DNA of 64,000 bases from Glandiceps talaboti (lineage: Eukaryota; Hemichordata; Enteropneusta; Spengelidae). The notes under the pieces were generated by a model. It was given only the letters and a program-made list of their open reading frames with translations, did no database searches and had not been told where the DNA came from. Location: assembly GCF_964340395.1 (NCBI RefSeq), contig NC_135562.1, positions 19,865,126 through 19,929,125 on the forward strand, read 5' to 3'. Below, in pieces: positions 36,418 through 47,764 of this stretch. The translations under genes and the position numbers were made by a program. Within the stretch, counting starts at the first letter, position 1. Every line of letters begins with the position of its first letter.

Positions 36418-36612
36418 CAAATTTGGTACTGCAGCTTAAAACGAGGCTCGACAACTTGTGTTCAGTTCTAAATTTGATATTATTGCTTAAAACGAAGGTC
36501 GACTGTTTGTGATCAGTTCTAAATCTGGTACTGCTGCTTAAAACGAGGCTCTATAACTAATGTTCAGTTCTAAAGTTTGCACTGCTGCTTCAAATAAGGC
36601 TCGATAGCTATG
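36418..36612. repeat. about 50-bp tandem repeat, four units
   Basis: Units carry GGTACTGCTGCTTAAAACGA, GGCTCGA and TTCAGTTCTAAA, with moderate divergence. Confidence 0.8.
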
Positions 36613-36690
36613 TATATATATGATTATTCTGTATGATATGACTTTTTGGCTAATGCGTGGTTGTGTACACAAATATCTGTTCTGTATTCA

Positions 36691-36714
36691 TGTATTTATT
36701 TATTTATTTATTTA

Positions 36715-36785
<71 letters not shown>

Positions 36786-36788
36786 GCA
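36691..36788. repeat. (TTTA)n passing into (TTAC)n
   Basis: About six TATT units are followed by about seventeen TTAC units. Confidence 0.95.
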
Positions 36789-37461
36789 TATTCATTTATT
36801 TACGTACATACGTTTACATCTGTCCGTGCGTGTATACTATGATCTGTTTGTAATGTATATGTGTAAATGCACACCTGAAATTCTATCTTGCTATATGGAG
36901 TTTTTATTTAGGCCTAATAAGAAAACTGTGTGGTTCCGATTACGCTCAGGTTTAGAATAGGTGGGGTAGGTAGAGTTTTTTTTCATGTGTGAGAGTCTCG
37001 TTCAGGTTTTCCATTCTTTTCGAAATGATCTCGGTGTTATATATTTCTTCCTATCAGATGTACAGCCATTACGTTTAGGATCGGCAGTATAAAACTAGGT
37101 GGGGGTCGGGTAACCGATTAATAATTTTTTAGGCCTTAGCTATGACCAGCATTTACAAACAACAGTATATGATCACTACAGTATTTTAATCAAGTGTATG
37201 TCCTCATATAATGAACTCCACTATAACAGTGACACTATTGACTTCACTAGATATACACACATGTAAGCTAGTAAACATTTTGAACTATCTATAGGCATAA
37301 TATTCAAATGGCAAACTCTGACCTGAGAAAAAATAGCATCCATTGAAAATAAAATCGCAGTTTTGAAGAGCAGAAGATAACAATTTACTGGCAAACTACA
37401 GATGACATTTATGTAAATACAATGTAGGTGTTTGCACAGTACAATACTTTACCCCCCCCCC

Positions 37462-37464
37462 CTC

Positions 37465-37499
<35 letters not shown>

Positions 37500-37510
37500 G
37501 TCTGTCTCTG
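37462..37510. repeat. (TCTG)n microsatellite
   Basis: Follows a run of ten C at 37452-37461. Confidence 0.9.
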
Positions 37511-38094
37511 TCTCGCTCTCAAAGTTTCGATTCGATTTGCAACTGTATTTTTGATGCATGTAAATCAAATACTATTTAGATCATTAAAATATTCTAGAAA
37601 TCTAGCTGAGAAAGGCAGTTATATAACTCAAAAAACATCAAAGCATACAGATCAGAGAGAGAATTCTGGTTAAATATTGCTCAATGCTCATATATCTTGC
37701 AATTTCTCTAATATCACTTCTTAAGGATTATTGTATATATCGTTTCATCTTTCATTGTGAGAGTGTCTTTGTCTTTGTGTAGAAGCTCTTATGGTTATTG
37801 ATGCTAGAAGAAATGACAGCGATCAATGCACATTGGACCACACACACTGACTAATCTATTTAGTCTCTTTGGCGTTATACGGATCACTATGGTGATAATA
37901 ATCACTAAAAATAAATAAAAAACACTCCCATTACGAAGTGACAGGATTAAATGGCAAATGTCAACTAATGTAGCCAAATCTTTTATATTCAATAATTATA
38001 GTGTTCATTATGTAAAATTATATAATAATCAAATATCCATTGAGTAAATAAAGCTGTAAATAACTAAAAAAAAAACGTTTTCGGATTTGTTATT

Positions 38095-38217
38095 TTGTTA
38101 GCGCAGCTGAACTGAGGTTGAGTAGTGCTTATGGCATTGCGAATTGTGTGTGTGTGTGTCTGTCTGTGTATCTGTGCAAACAACTTAATGTCAAAAACTG
38201 ACAGACCGACTGCTATA
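38095..38217. repeat. interspersed repeat fragment
   Basis: Shares GCTGAACTGAGGTTGAGTAG, TGTCTGTCTGTG and CAAACAACTTAATGTCAAAA with 20475-20600. The LINE fragment begins where the match stops. Confidence 0.6.
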
Positions 38218-38772
38218 CACAAATCGAAAGACATATCATCATTAAGTGCCTGTACAAGCAATTAGTGAGACCTAGACTAGAATACTGTGTACAAGCATGG
38301 TCACCATGGCTACAAAAAGATATTGCTACATTGGAAAAGGTACAACGACGGGCGACCCGACTTGTTCCGGAGCTAAGGAAATTGTCATATATAACCAGAT
38401 ACTTCATCATTTTGGTTTAACAACGCCAGAGCAAAGAAGGACTCGCGGTGATATGATCCAGACATGCAAGATTCTAAATGGTCTGGCTTCCTGCAATGTC
38501 TCATTTCAAATGTCATCAATGTCTACACGAGGTCATAACTTAAAGCTTGCAAAGCCATCCGTCAGACTAAATACAAGGAAATATTTTTTTCACTCCCAGG
38601 ATTATAGACAAATGGAACAGTCTACCATCACATGTGGTGGATGCAACATCAGTCAACATTTTAAAAAATCTGTACGACGCTCTACCTTAGTATTTTCTTG
38701 AACTAAAGGGGTTTCTATTATCCATCTTGGGTACCTTATCCCTGAACTGAACTGAACTGAACTGAACTGGTG
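38218..38772 (+). pseudogene. CR1-like LINE, C-terminal RT fragment with (GAACT)n tail
   Basis: Across frames it reads [96 protein letters not shown] and FKKSVRR. This is the thumb and C-terminal region of a non-LTR retrotransposon polymerase. Single-base slips occur near 38400 and 38600. The 3' end is a run of CTGAA units at 38745-38768, a typical microsatellite-like LINE tail. It lies in GPCR intron 1, same strand as the gene. Confidence 0.85.
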
Positions 38773-40309
38773 AGAAAGTTATTTATGGCATGTAGATGAC
38801 AAATTGTTCAAATGCAAATGATTGCAACAGAGGTATGTGTTTTTGGTCCAAAAACGTAAATTCCAAAACTACTAGCTGGGCAGATTGCCTGAAATCTGGT
38901 TTGGACGTTCAGTGCAATGTGTAGATAAAGGATTGTTAATGACATGGTGATCATATCACTGATATGCAAATTAGGTCTAAATATGTGTCCTTTTGGTCAA
39001 AAACATTTGATTCCAAAACTAAAATGAAATTCGAATGACCAGCGTGAAAAGAATAGAACGTGGCACAACAGCGAATTCCCAGATAAACTCAATTGATAAG
39101 ACCCCTGTACAATTACTCTCTTTCGAAATTCCAATTCAAACAATCAGCGCCATGTGTAGTATCTGATAACAGGAGGTCGTAAGATAGATGTCTTAATGTG
39201 TTCAATCTCAGTCTAAGGTTCAATCCATTGTATTGCAAGATTATCTATAAAAATAGTGTTTCTAGTAAGGTCAATTTCACTCAGTCTAGATTATAGCGTC
39301 GTTGTATTTTACCTGTGGGTAAATGTATTTCTGTAGCTGTATACATAATGTTACAATTAATCCAAACAAATGGATTTTTGGGTCCGCACCCCAAAATCAG
39401 CGCCCCTAATGCTATCATGATTTTAACCTGCTTCTGTACTCCTATGTGTAATATCGACCTCTAATTAACATTTACAATGTCTAGTTATTGTGGTATGTTA
39501 ACATCTAGCAGTGAATATTGTTCATTGTCTGGTTAAAAAAAAAACATAATACTGCAGTTACAGCTAGTGTAGGTTTAGGATACGTTGTCTCACTCGGGCA
39601 CGTTATATCATGGAGGTAGAACGGACTGTCCTTACCTCCCATAGTTATATCCAGGTTTTGTTATTTTAAATGGTGTGCGTCGATCACCTGCATGCCTTAT
39701 ATGTTAATTACATCATATATTTAAAACATCTATGCAACAATTACTAAAGTGATAGTTCTAATCTGTTATCACAACCATTATAATTATGTTACAGTCTTCT
39801 CACGTATTTTCTATGATCAAAAGTTAAAAGATAACGTTTCTATCTTGGAGAGCAAAAGGATAAAGGCTATAGGCGTTAACAAACATTCACATGGGAAAAC
39901 GAAGGAACTAATTTCCATCGTTCCGATACAAAAATACTGTTTTGGATTGTCAAATCGTAATCAGTGTGTATTAGAGGTATTGAAACAGTTTGCACATCTC
40001 ACAATTAATGAGCTGAAATTGTTTAGGTGAGCGATGATGCTGTAAATATTACGTCACGGTTGCCTTGGTTCCCGTTCAAAGTACATTTGTATTCATTATG
40101 TTGTTCTTGACACATTCGCATTGTTTCAACTGTTATGTATCAACCGTTAATTGTACGTGATATGAATTAACGATAATGCAACAAAATCAGATGATAGTAT
40201 ATCAAATGTTTACCATAACATTAGTTTAACTATGTTATCAGGTGTAACACACCTGACGTACAATCACGATCGTGCTTTAATTAATCGTTTGTGTTCAGTG
40301 TAGTCATGA

Positions 40310-40640
40310 TATTCGAACGGTTAGCGTGGCCGGCTTGCAATCTGTTGGTTGCAGGTTCGAGCCCCGTCGTTGTTGTTTGTTTCTGAGTGACTAGAGTCCC
40401 TAGAGTCCCTGGGCAAGCTTTGAACCACGATTGTGCCTCAGTCAACCAAGCTGTATAATTGGGGACCTGGTACGACAGGGGTTGCAATGTGGATGCTTTT
40501 AATCATATGCACTTATAGAGACTGCAATGGACTGTATGCTCTCCAGGGAGTTGAGGAAATAATTGTAAAGCACTTTAAGCACAGAGTGGGAAAGCGCTAC
40601 ATAGAAAACCAACATCATTATTATTATCGTTATTCTTCGT
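40310..40640 (+). mobile_element. tRNA-derived SINE
   Basis: The head has an A box TAGCGTGGCCGG at 40322-40333 and a B box GGTTCGAGCCC at 40354-40364, both matching the RNA polymerase III internal promoter. The body at about 40405-40475 (CCCTGGGCAAG, GTGCCTCAGTC, GCTGTATAATTGGGGACCTGG) resembles the central domain shared by the MetaSINE superfamily. The tail GTAAAGCACTTTAAG, AAAGCGCTACATAG and (ATT)n is related to the CR1/L2-like LINE end at 25384-25462. It is therefore a composite tRNA head, conserved core and LINE tail. It is diverged and probably inactive. Confidence 0.82.
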
Positions 40641-40644
40641 GTTC

Positions 40645-42990
40645 ACTTGTATTTATTCAGAGGATTTGTTTGTTGTGTTGTTCTCATTGTGCATTCTCCC
40701 CTGCAAAAATAAGGGAAGGCATTCATCGACCTTTCATACTATCTTCTAACATGACGTTATTTGGCAAATCATTCATCAAGAATAACGAAGCACTTGTTTC
40801 CACAACGAAACTTACAAATGTAATAGATGCACAAATGCACCACTGAGAATATTTTGTTCAACTGTCCAGAAAGAACAAATGTAGAAGTAGAGTTATTTGT
40901 AAAAAGTGGCCTCCCAATTCCCCGGCTCCCCCTCCCTTGTAATTTACTAAAGTCTTCATAATATTCACCACTATAATCCAATAGCTTTACTTGTATAACA
41001 TCGTCCTTACCCATTGCATGTCAAATTAATGTTATAAACTTTGTTCACAATGACACAAAAATTGGGTTGGAGATATGCCAGATTTGATTTATTCAGTTCA
41101 TATATTATGCAAATGATATTTTGAAATAAATGGGTAATGGTTTTGTGGGATAATTGAGAATCCATGTAGTAGATTGATGTGTACATCGATTAACCAGAGC
41201 ACAGGGGCACGTAATGTGGTCTGAATTTAGGATTTTTACCTGGCACAGATAAAAAATGTTTAACGAACAATTGTATTCTCCATTCACTGAACTGGTAGGG
41301 TTTACTTGCTACCCTTTTCCTCTATATACAGGTAGCTTAATTGGTAATAGTGTATCCATCTATGTAAGCAAGGTGGAGTAAAAGTAGTAACGTCGATCGT
41401 ATTAGTAATGTTAAGTTTGATTTTATATATCCAACCATACAAGTAAGATTACGTGTCCCTATGAACCCGAACATGGCATACGGATTATGTAACAAAACAC
41501 TTGTATGTATCGCTAATCCCAGAATGCAATCTTCACATCGCCAAGTAACCCTATCAAAAGACAGCACAGCGAAACACATTGTCTACTGTTTATTTATCTT
41601 TATTGTCTCGTTTTCACTTTCACATTTATCAATTTTGTTTTTCATAGAAAGATGTACGTTTACTAAAGAGAACATGTCCTGAATGAAAATACTGTATGCA
41701 TCTTCCACCGACACTCAAACCAAGACATTGCATTGACAGGTTGAGATAATCCAGACAGTTTATTAGTGTATATTGAAAGATAGTCTACGTGACGTGCTAT
41801 CCATTGGAATCTAAAAATCTATACTCAAGGTATAGCTCAATGAAAATCATGAAACAAATGTTGTCCATACAAGTGAGTAAACCCCCAACAGACAACTGTT
41901 AAACCCCCAACTATAGAATCAGATACATTAGTTGTATATTTTGCCAAGTTGATTTTTATGTATTTCTGGACATAGTTTTATTTTTACTCAAACAGAGAAT
42001 GTTAATTTCACAAGTGCTACAGTTGTATTTAGCTTAATCACGTTACTGTGTCTAGTTTGTAGATGACATTGTCCTTTTGTGTTTCGTTTTGTGATTTATC
42101 TACCGTGTTCCTTTGCTGTTAATACAATGTTCATTTTGATTTATATGTACAGTCATCATGTCACCTGGAGTCATCTGCTAACTTCTCTTCATCTAATAAC
42201 ATCGATCGTCACTTTCTAACATCCAATCACTTCCTTCCTTCTACATGTCTTTCATTACATGATATTTTCCTTAAAAAGTATGTACGGCAGGCTAGTTAAG
42301 GCGGAAGTGCAGACGTGGTCAATACGGATACACTAGACTAGTGAAACATTTATATGTGTGTAATTACAAGAGCGGAATAAAGGTAGAGTCAACTACAAGT
42401 TCTGAGACATCGTTTTTGGTGCAACCACCGTGACACAAAGAAAATCAATTGAAAATCAATCAATTCGTGTATCAATTAATCACGGCATATGGATATATTA
42501 TTATTGCACGTATACATGAAATCATAGAATCTTTCGAATTACATCATCGTTAAATGTAACCCATGTCAAATAACAACGAAACAGGATACTGTTCTTTTCG
42601 ATTACGTCGTTATTGTTTCATTTTACTATGATATTGCTATGATGTTATTCATAGGAAAGTGTACATAATGAGGAAAGGTCGTCATTGATAGCTTTGGGTG
42701 TATAAACAATATGCGATGACAAGTTATGAAATTAAAATATATACGAGTTTGGGCTAATAAGATCATGTTGCTAAAGGCAATGTTATAGAGAGATTGCTAA
42801 TGACCCGCCGCGGGCAGACTTTTTCATATTCGCCAGTTACTGCATTTGCATACGGCAATTTTGAATAAGTCGCAAGATAATGCACACACACTCACGCGCA
42901 TTGGCGACCGCTAGACTGTCGATAGTGTGTGTTCGTTTTTGTTTATTTTAGCAATATATATATAAAATACAGAATTCCATTCTTCTTTCG
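40645..42990. other. intronic DNA, no gene seen
   Basis: No domain could be recognised in the short frames here (40769-41014, 41337-41682). Confidence 0.45.
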
Positions 42991-43003
42991 CCTATGTATC
43001 TGA

Positions 43004-43182
<179 letters not shown>

Positions 43183-43249
43183 TAACTCGGTGAGTATCAA
43201 TCTGCTAAGACAGTGCTCTATACCGCAGTGGCAGAGCGTAATAGTTTTG

Positions 43250-43380
43250 GTAGTACTGGAACTCTTTCTTGGTTGTAACTCGGAGTTTCACGCATGGTGC
43301 GATCATCAGATGTCTGATGTCTGATGATTGCACCATGCGTGAAACTCCGAGTTACAACCAAGAAAGAGTTCCAGTACTAC
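43250..43380. repeat. inverted repeat with 60-bp arms and CTGATGA...GAAAC cores
   Basis: Arms 43250-43309 and 43321-43380 are complementary with a single mismatch; the loop is ATGTCTGATGT. Each arm starts at CTGATGA and contains GAAAC 13 bp later, the conserved boxes of a hammerhead ribozyme. It is flanked by (TA)n and lies 110 bp before the Penelope-like pair. Minus-strand sequence continues beyond the arm to about 43190, so it may be the terminus of another Penelope-like copy. Confidence 0.8.
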
Positions 43381-43383
43381 AAA

Positions 43384-43387
<4 letters not shown>

Positions 43388-43471
<84 letters not shown>
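43388..43471. repeat. (TA)n tract
   Basis: Perfect TA repeat directly upstream of the inverted Penelope-like copy. Confidence 0.98.
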
Positions 43472-43473
<2 letters not shown>

Positions 43474-43488
43474 GACTGGATGTAGATA

Positions 43489-44384
43489 AAACCACATAAA
43501 AGTGCTCAATACGGGTAGTAGAGCGAATTATATACAGGTTTTGAAAATTTTAACCAAATTATATGCTATAGACCCTACAGAACTGTTTCGTGAGGTGCGT
43601 AGTCCTCACTCATCAGGGGTAGAATGGAATATAGTATCTGCGTTTCCTTACCGTTAAATTCTATAATTCCAATGTTCCTAACAGGGAATATCTACCTAGT
43701 AACATAGCGTATTAGCATAGTTAATTGTTCTGCAATAATGATTTATGTCTATGCCTACACGACGACACAAGTTCATTTCGTTTATTTAGAGTACAACGAT
43801 GAGGTTGACAAATTATAATATACTTTTCAGTTATGCAGAGATTACATCTCTGACTGGAGCTGTTGTACGGTCGCGCGCGTGCGATAATTTTCCATGTGAT
43901 GTCGTAATCAATTTCTTTATCCTTAAGAAACCATACATACTTACTTAGTTCTGTTGAATTTCTTGACAAATTGTTGCGGAATGAAGCTGTGTGGTTCCTG
44001 TACCGTGTCTTGAACTCGTTTTCAGTAAGTCCGACATACGTTTCGCGGATATTGGTGTCTTTACGCTGAACTGTTGCCTGGTATACCACGCTCTTTTGTA
44101 AACATTTCCCGTCCAGGGGACATGTATCCTTTACGCGACAGTTACATAACTTAGTATTCTCGTTTTTACAGCCGTTCTGGGAAGACAGTTGTGTTTTATT
44201 ATGGTTGTCGATGAGACGTTTAGTATTAGTTACACAACTGTAACTAATTTTAATTGTGTTACGATTGAAGATTTTCCTGAGGTTGTTCCCTTGTGGAAAG
44301 CACTTGTCTACCAGGGCAAGAAATTTTTTACCAATATTAGTGGAGACACTCTTGCTAAAGGGTGGGTTATACCATAAAATATTA
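43489..44384 (-). mobile_element. Penelope-like element copy A1 (inverted), GIY-YIG endonuclease
   Basis: The minus-strand frame 44384-43721 reads [20 protein letters not shown], the Cys-rich linker [17 protein letters not shown], then VVYQATVQRKD, RETYVGLTENEFKTRYRNH, STELSKYVWFLKDK, RCNLCITEKY and LNKRNELVSSCRH. It ends at 43721. The VYxATV/YVGLT pair, the Arg of the RYRNH segment and the NKRNE motif are the GIY-YIG endonuclease of Penelope-like retroelements; the Cys-rich linker between RT and endonuclease is also typical. The coding part is the same at protein level as copy A2. The reverse transcriptase is absent: the copy starts at the inversion junction near 44385. A hammerhead ribozyme motif lies downstream of the stop at 43573-43619. 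Confidence 0.9.
43573..43619 (-). ncRNA. hammerhead ribozyme motif (Penelope-like A1)
   Basis: On the minus strand: stem I CCC, core CTGATGA, a 6-bp stem II (GTGAGG/CCTCAC) with an 8-nt loop, then GAAAC. A 4-bp stem III (ACAG/CTGT) closed by TT follows, then the cleavage triplet GTA and the pairing GGG. All catalytic core parts are present. It sits about 100 nt after the endonuclease stop codon, as in the terminal repeats of Penelope-like elements. Confidence 0.85.
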
Positions 44385-45440
44385 TCGTGATCGTCCATCG
44401 TGAGAGCAACCATCCCCCTAATATTATTAAAAACATACCAGCAGGGGTAAATAGACGACTGTCATCTATATCATCAGATAAGCAGTCATTCGATCAAGCC
44501 GCACCTCAGTACCAGAAAGCATTACAAGAAAGCGGATATAAATACAAACTTGAATATAAGCCCCCCGCAACTATAGGTAGGAAAAATAGGCCACGGAATA
44601 ATATTTTATGGTATAACCCACCCTTTAGCAAGAGTGTCTCCACTAATATTGGTAAAAAATTTCTTGCCCTGGTAGACAAGTGCTTTCCACAAGGGAACAA
44701 CCTCAGGAAAATCTTCAATCGTAACACAATTAAAATTAGTTACAGTTGTGTAACTAATACTAAACGTCTCATCGACAACCACAATAAAACACAACTGTCT
44801 TCCCAGAACGGCTGTAAAAACGAGAATACTAAGTTATGTAACTGTCGCGTAAAGGATACATGTCCCCTGGACGGGAAATGTTTACAAAAGAGCGTGGTAT
44901 ACCAGGCAACAGTTCAGCGTAAAGACACCAATATCCGCGAAACGTATGTCGGACTTACTGAAAACGAGTTCAAGACACGGTACAGGAACCACACAGCTTC
45001 ATTCCGCAACAATTTGTCAAGAAATTCAACAGAACTAAGTAAGTATGTATGGTTTCTTAAGGATAAAGAAATTGATTACGACATCACATGGAAAATTATC
45101 GCACGCGCGCGACCGTACAACAGCTCCAGTCAGAGATGTAATCTCTGCATAACTGAAAAGTATATTATAATTTGTCAACCTCATCGTTGTACTCTAAATA
45201 AACGAAATGAACTTGTGTCGTCGTGTAGGCATAGACATAAATCATTATTGCAGAACAATTAACTATGCTAATACGCTATGTTACTAGGTAGATATTCCCT
45301 GTTAGGAACATTGGAATTATAGAATTTAACGGTAAGGAAACGCAGATACTATATTCCATTCTTCCCCTGATGAGTGAGGACTACGCACCTCACGAAACAG
45401 TTCTGTAGGGTCTATAGCATATAATTTGGTTCAAATTTTC
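44385..45440 (+). mobile_element. Penelope-like element copy A2, RT C-terminus plus GIY-YIG endonuclease
   Basis: An intact 291-codon frame, 44387-45262, starts inside the RT thumb region ([54 protein letters not shown]). It runs through the same Cys-rich linker and GIY-YIG endonuclease as copy A1. The full-length element would have several hundred more codons of reverse transcriptase upstream. It is 5'-truncated, and the truncation point is the head-to-head junction with copy A1. From about 44601 rightward it is the near-perfect complement of A1, about 0.84 kb per arm, indicating a very recent event. It lies in GPCR intron 1, 560 bp before exon 2. Confidence 0.92.
45364..45410 (+). ncRNA. 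hammerhead ribozyme motif (Penelope-like A2)
   Basis: CTGATGA at 45367-45373 is followed by stem II GTGAGG/CCTCAC with loop ACTACGCA. GAAAC is at 45394-45398, stem III is ACAG/CTGT with loop TT, and the predicted cleavage follows GTA at 45407. The next bases GGG pair with CCC before the core (stem I); weaker AT-rich pairing could extend stem I. Confidence 0.87.
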
Positions 45441-45445
45441 AAAAC

Positions 45446-45625
<180 letters not shown>

Positions 45626-46000
45626 AGTAATGAAAATAAAACATTCCTATCAATACGTACAATCTGAGGTGTCGATAAAGGCCAGATATACGTCTACAGT
45701 TATTAGAAAGCCTATCAAATATCTGTGTAGTGAGTGGAAAAGAACCATATACTGCAAGTTCTAATATACACAGTGAAGTATGCATAGCAATTTAGATTAC
45801 ACATATCTTTGCAGTGATGTGACGTGTTACAAGTGGAACTAACCTTTTCACATTACGTCATAATGCGTTGTAATGTTTTTCGAATGAGGGGTGTATTTGA
45901 TATGACGATGAATAATGTGAATATTTACAGTTAATGTAGTAGAGACGTTGTTTCTTTTATATTTGAAAATACTAACGTTTGCCTTGTATGTATTCTCTAG

Positions 46001-46402
46001 GTCTCTGTTATAGTCAGTATATATACATTGACAGCTATTGGTATCGACCGCTACTTTGCCGTGATTTATCCACTCAAGGTAAGGGTGACTAAACACCGCA
46101 GCAAGATACTACTGGGAAGCATCATTGTACTTGCTGTCTCGTTAGCCGTGGTCCAGACAGCTTTCACCCACATTCGTCAATCATCACATGACGGACAGGA
46201 TGTATACTTTTGCCAAGAATGGTCGCCAAACAACAATTTCTTGGAAGCTTACGAAGTGTTCATCGTCATGACAACGTACTTCATCCCATTGGTCGTGTTA
46301 ACGTTTACGTATGTAAGGATAGGGAGAAAACTTTGGGGAAGAAGTATCCCTGGCAACGCAGACAGAAGCAGGGACCAATCACATGCGTCATCAAAGAAAA
46401 GG
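46001..46402 (+). CDS. neuropeptide GPCR, exon 2 (TM3 to third intracellular loop)
   Basis: The acceptor is TATTCTCTAG; phase 0 continues LQQ|VSVIVSIYTLTAIGIDRY. The DRY motif is at residues 165-167, followed by FAVIYPLK, the G-protein contact. TM4 is about 185-206 but carries no Trp, although the TM4 Trp is one of the most conserved class A residues; this is a real oddity. Cys220 in extracellular loop 2 (YFCQEW) pairs with Cys141. TM5 is about 234-256 with Pro245. The loop reads LWGRSIPGNADRSRDQ, then SSKKR. A PGNA--RD loop followed by KK-VIKML is, as far as I recall, typical of leucokinin-type receptors, and LW-xxIPG also of tachykinin receptors. The donor is AGG|GTAAGG in phase 0. Confidence 0.92.
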
Positions 46403-47325
46403 GTAAGGCCCTCGTATTGAATATGTCGTCGGTGAAATGAAGACAACTATCATTTCCTCCCGTGTAAAGAGACTAGGGCGGGCAGGGCGGTATTTACCTA
46501 AATCCCAAAACTGTTAAACATCAAAACACTGATTGCAAAGACGAAATACAAGACAATTACAATACTATTTATTTTTATGCAAGTTCATCAGTTATGCAAA
46601 TTAGTATGTAACATTACAACTCAACTATTGTCTATTCAAACGGTTGGATTCCTATGCTATAAATGTATAGATGTATGTGAATTATACTAATTGAAAAGCA
46701 AACCTCCAATTGTATAAATGTATATAAATGGTATTGGGTCATCATCATCGTGTAAACCAAGTATATAGAATATGAAGACGCTACTATATAAGGAATTACC
46801 TAATGACTGAAAGTAATTACTTTTGCCAATCATGCTGATTAATATGTAAGTCATGTCTAACAGATGTATCCAATATAAGTGTTATCATACATGGGGTTGT
46901 AATCAGCCACTGACAACATATTGTATATTTTACTACATAACATTTATATGCAAATATGTCTCATTACTTTTATTAGTATATTCATATTAGTATATTCATT
47001 GAGATTTGAATCGAATCAACAAATAACGAAGACTTGCTATTTTAACGCCTCGGTCCAAAACACTTCATATATATTTGCATAATTACTGGCAAAGTATTTA
47101 CTGATGTTCTAATCCCCGGATATTGTATCGGTTAATGTCTATTGATGTATTAATAGAAAAGAAGAAATCCGTAAATTTATTCATATAAGAAAATATGTCA
47201 GTGTGTATACAAATATCCCTCTGTGAAGGGAACTTTTCTCCAGGTGATATAACTTGAAAACAAAGCGATACAGTATTGTCAAAGTTGTCTAGTAGTCTTA
47301 AGAAGTGTAGTAATTCTAATATATA

Positions 47326-47327
47326 TG

Positions 47328-47361
<34 letters not shown>

Positions 47362-47390
47362 TGTATGTATGTATGTATGTATGTATGTTA
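47326..47390. repeat. (GTAT)n microsatellite
   Basis: About fifteen perfect TATG units after a short ATAT lead. Confidence 0.95.
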
Positions 47391-47764
47391 AGCAGTTCAT
47401 TTGAACATATACAATAAACAGTAGAGTATCTCTGGTCAAGACGTTTCTTCTTGAGTGTATATATTCCTAAGATGCTATTAAAACTTGAATTTGCTATGCC
47501 GCGTTTCGCATTCAATGTACCATTCGAAAATCATTCAGAAGTAAGGTTACTCAGTTGACATCATATTCTGACTAGACTTCTTGAAGCCTTAAGGTATGGT
47601 ACATATGTATCATTTATGCACTTCTGTATATACATACGTGGAATGGCAATTAGATCGTAAGTAAAGTAAGAGAACACCGGTACCAGTCTTGTTCAAGTTA
47701 CATGTAAGAGGTTTGCACCTGTATAAAAGTATACCATTAGTATTCTGGTGTCATCTAACAGACG

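Noticed and set aside
39749-40030. 93-codon plus-strand frame after an acceptor-like site
   Set aside because: No homology recognised, no partner exon; treated as chance.
40310-40390. Functional tRNA gene
   Set aside because: A and B boxes are present, but no full cloverleaf or anticodon arm could be built and a SINE body and LINE tail follow; it is a SINE head.
43721-45262. Retroviral or viral origin of the endonuclease frames
   Set aside because: The GIY-YIG domain, Cys-rich linker, RT tail and hammerheads identify a Penelope-like retroelement; no gag, protease or envelope is present.
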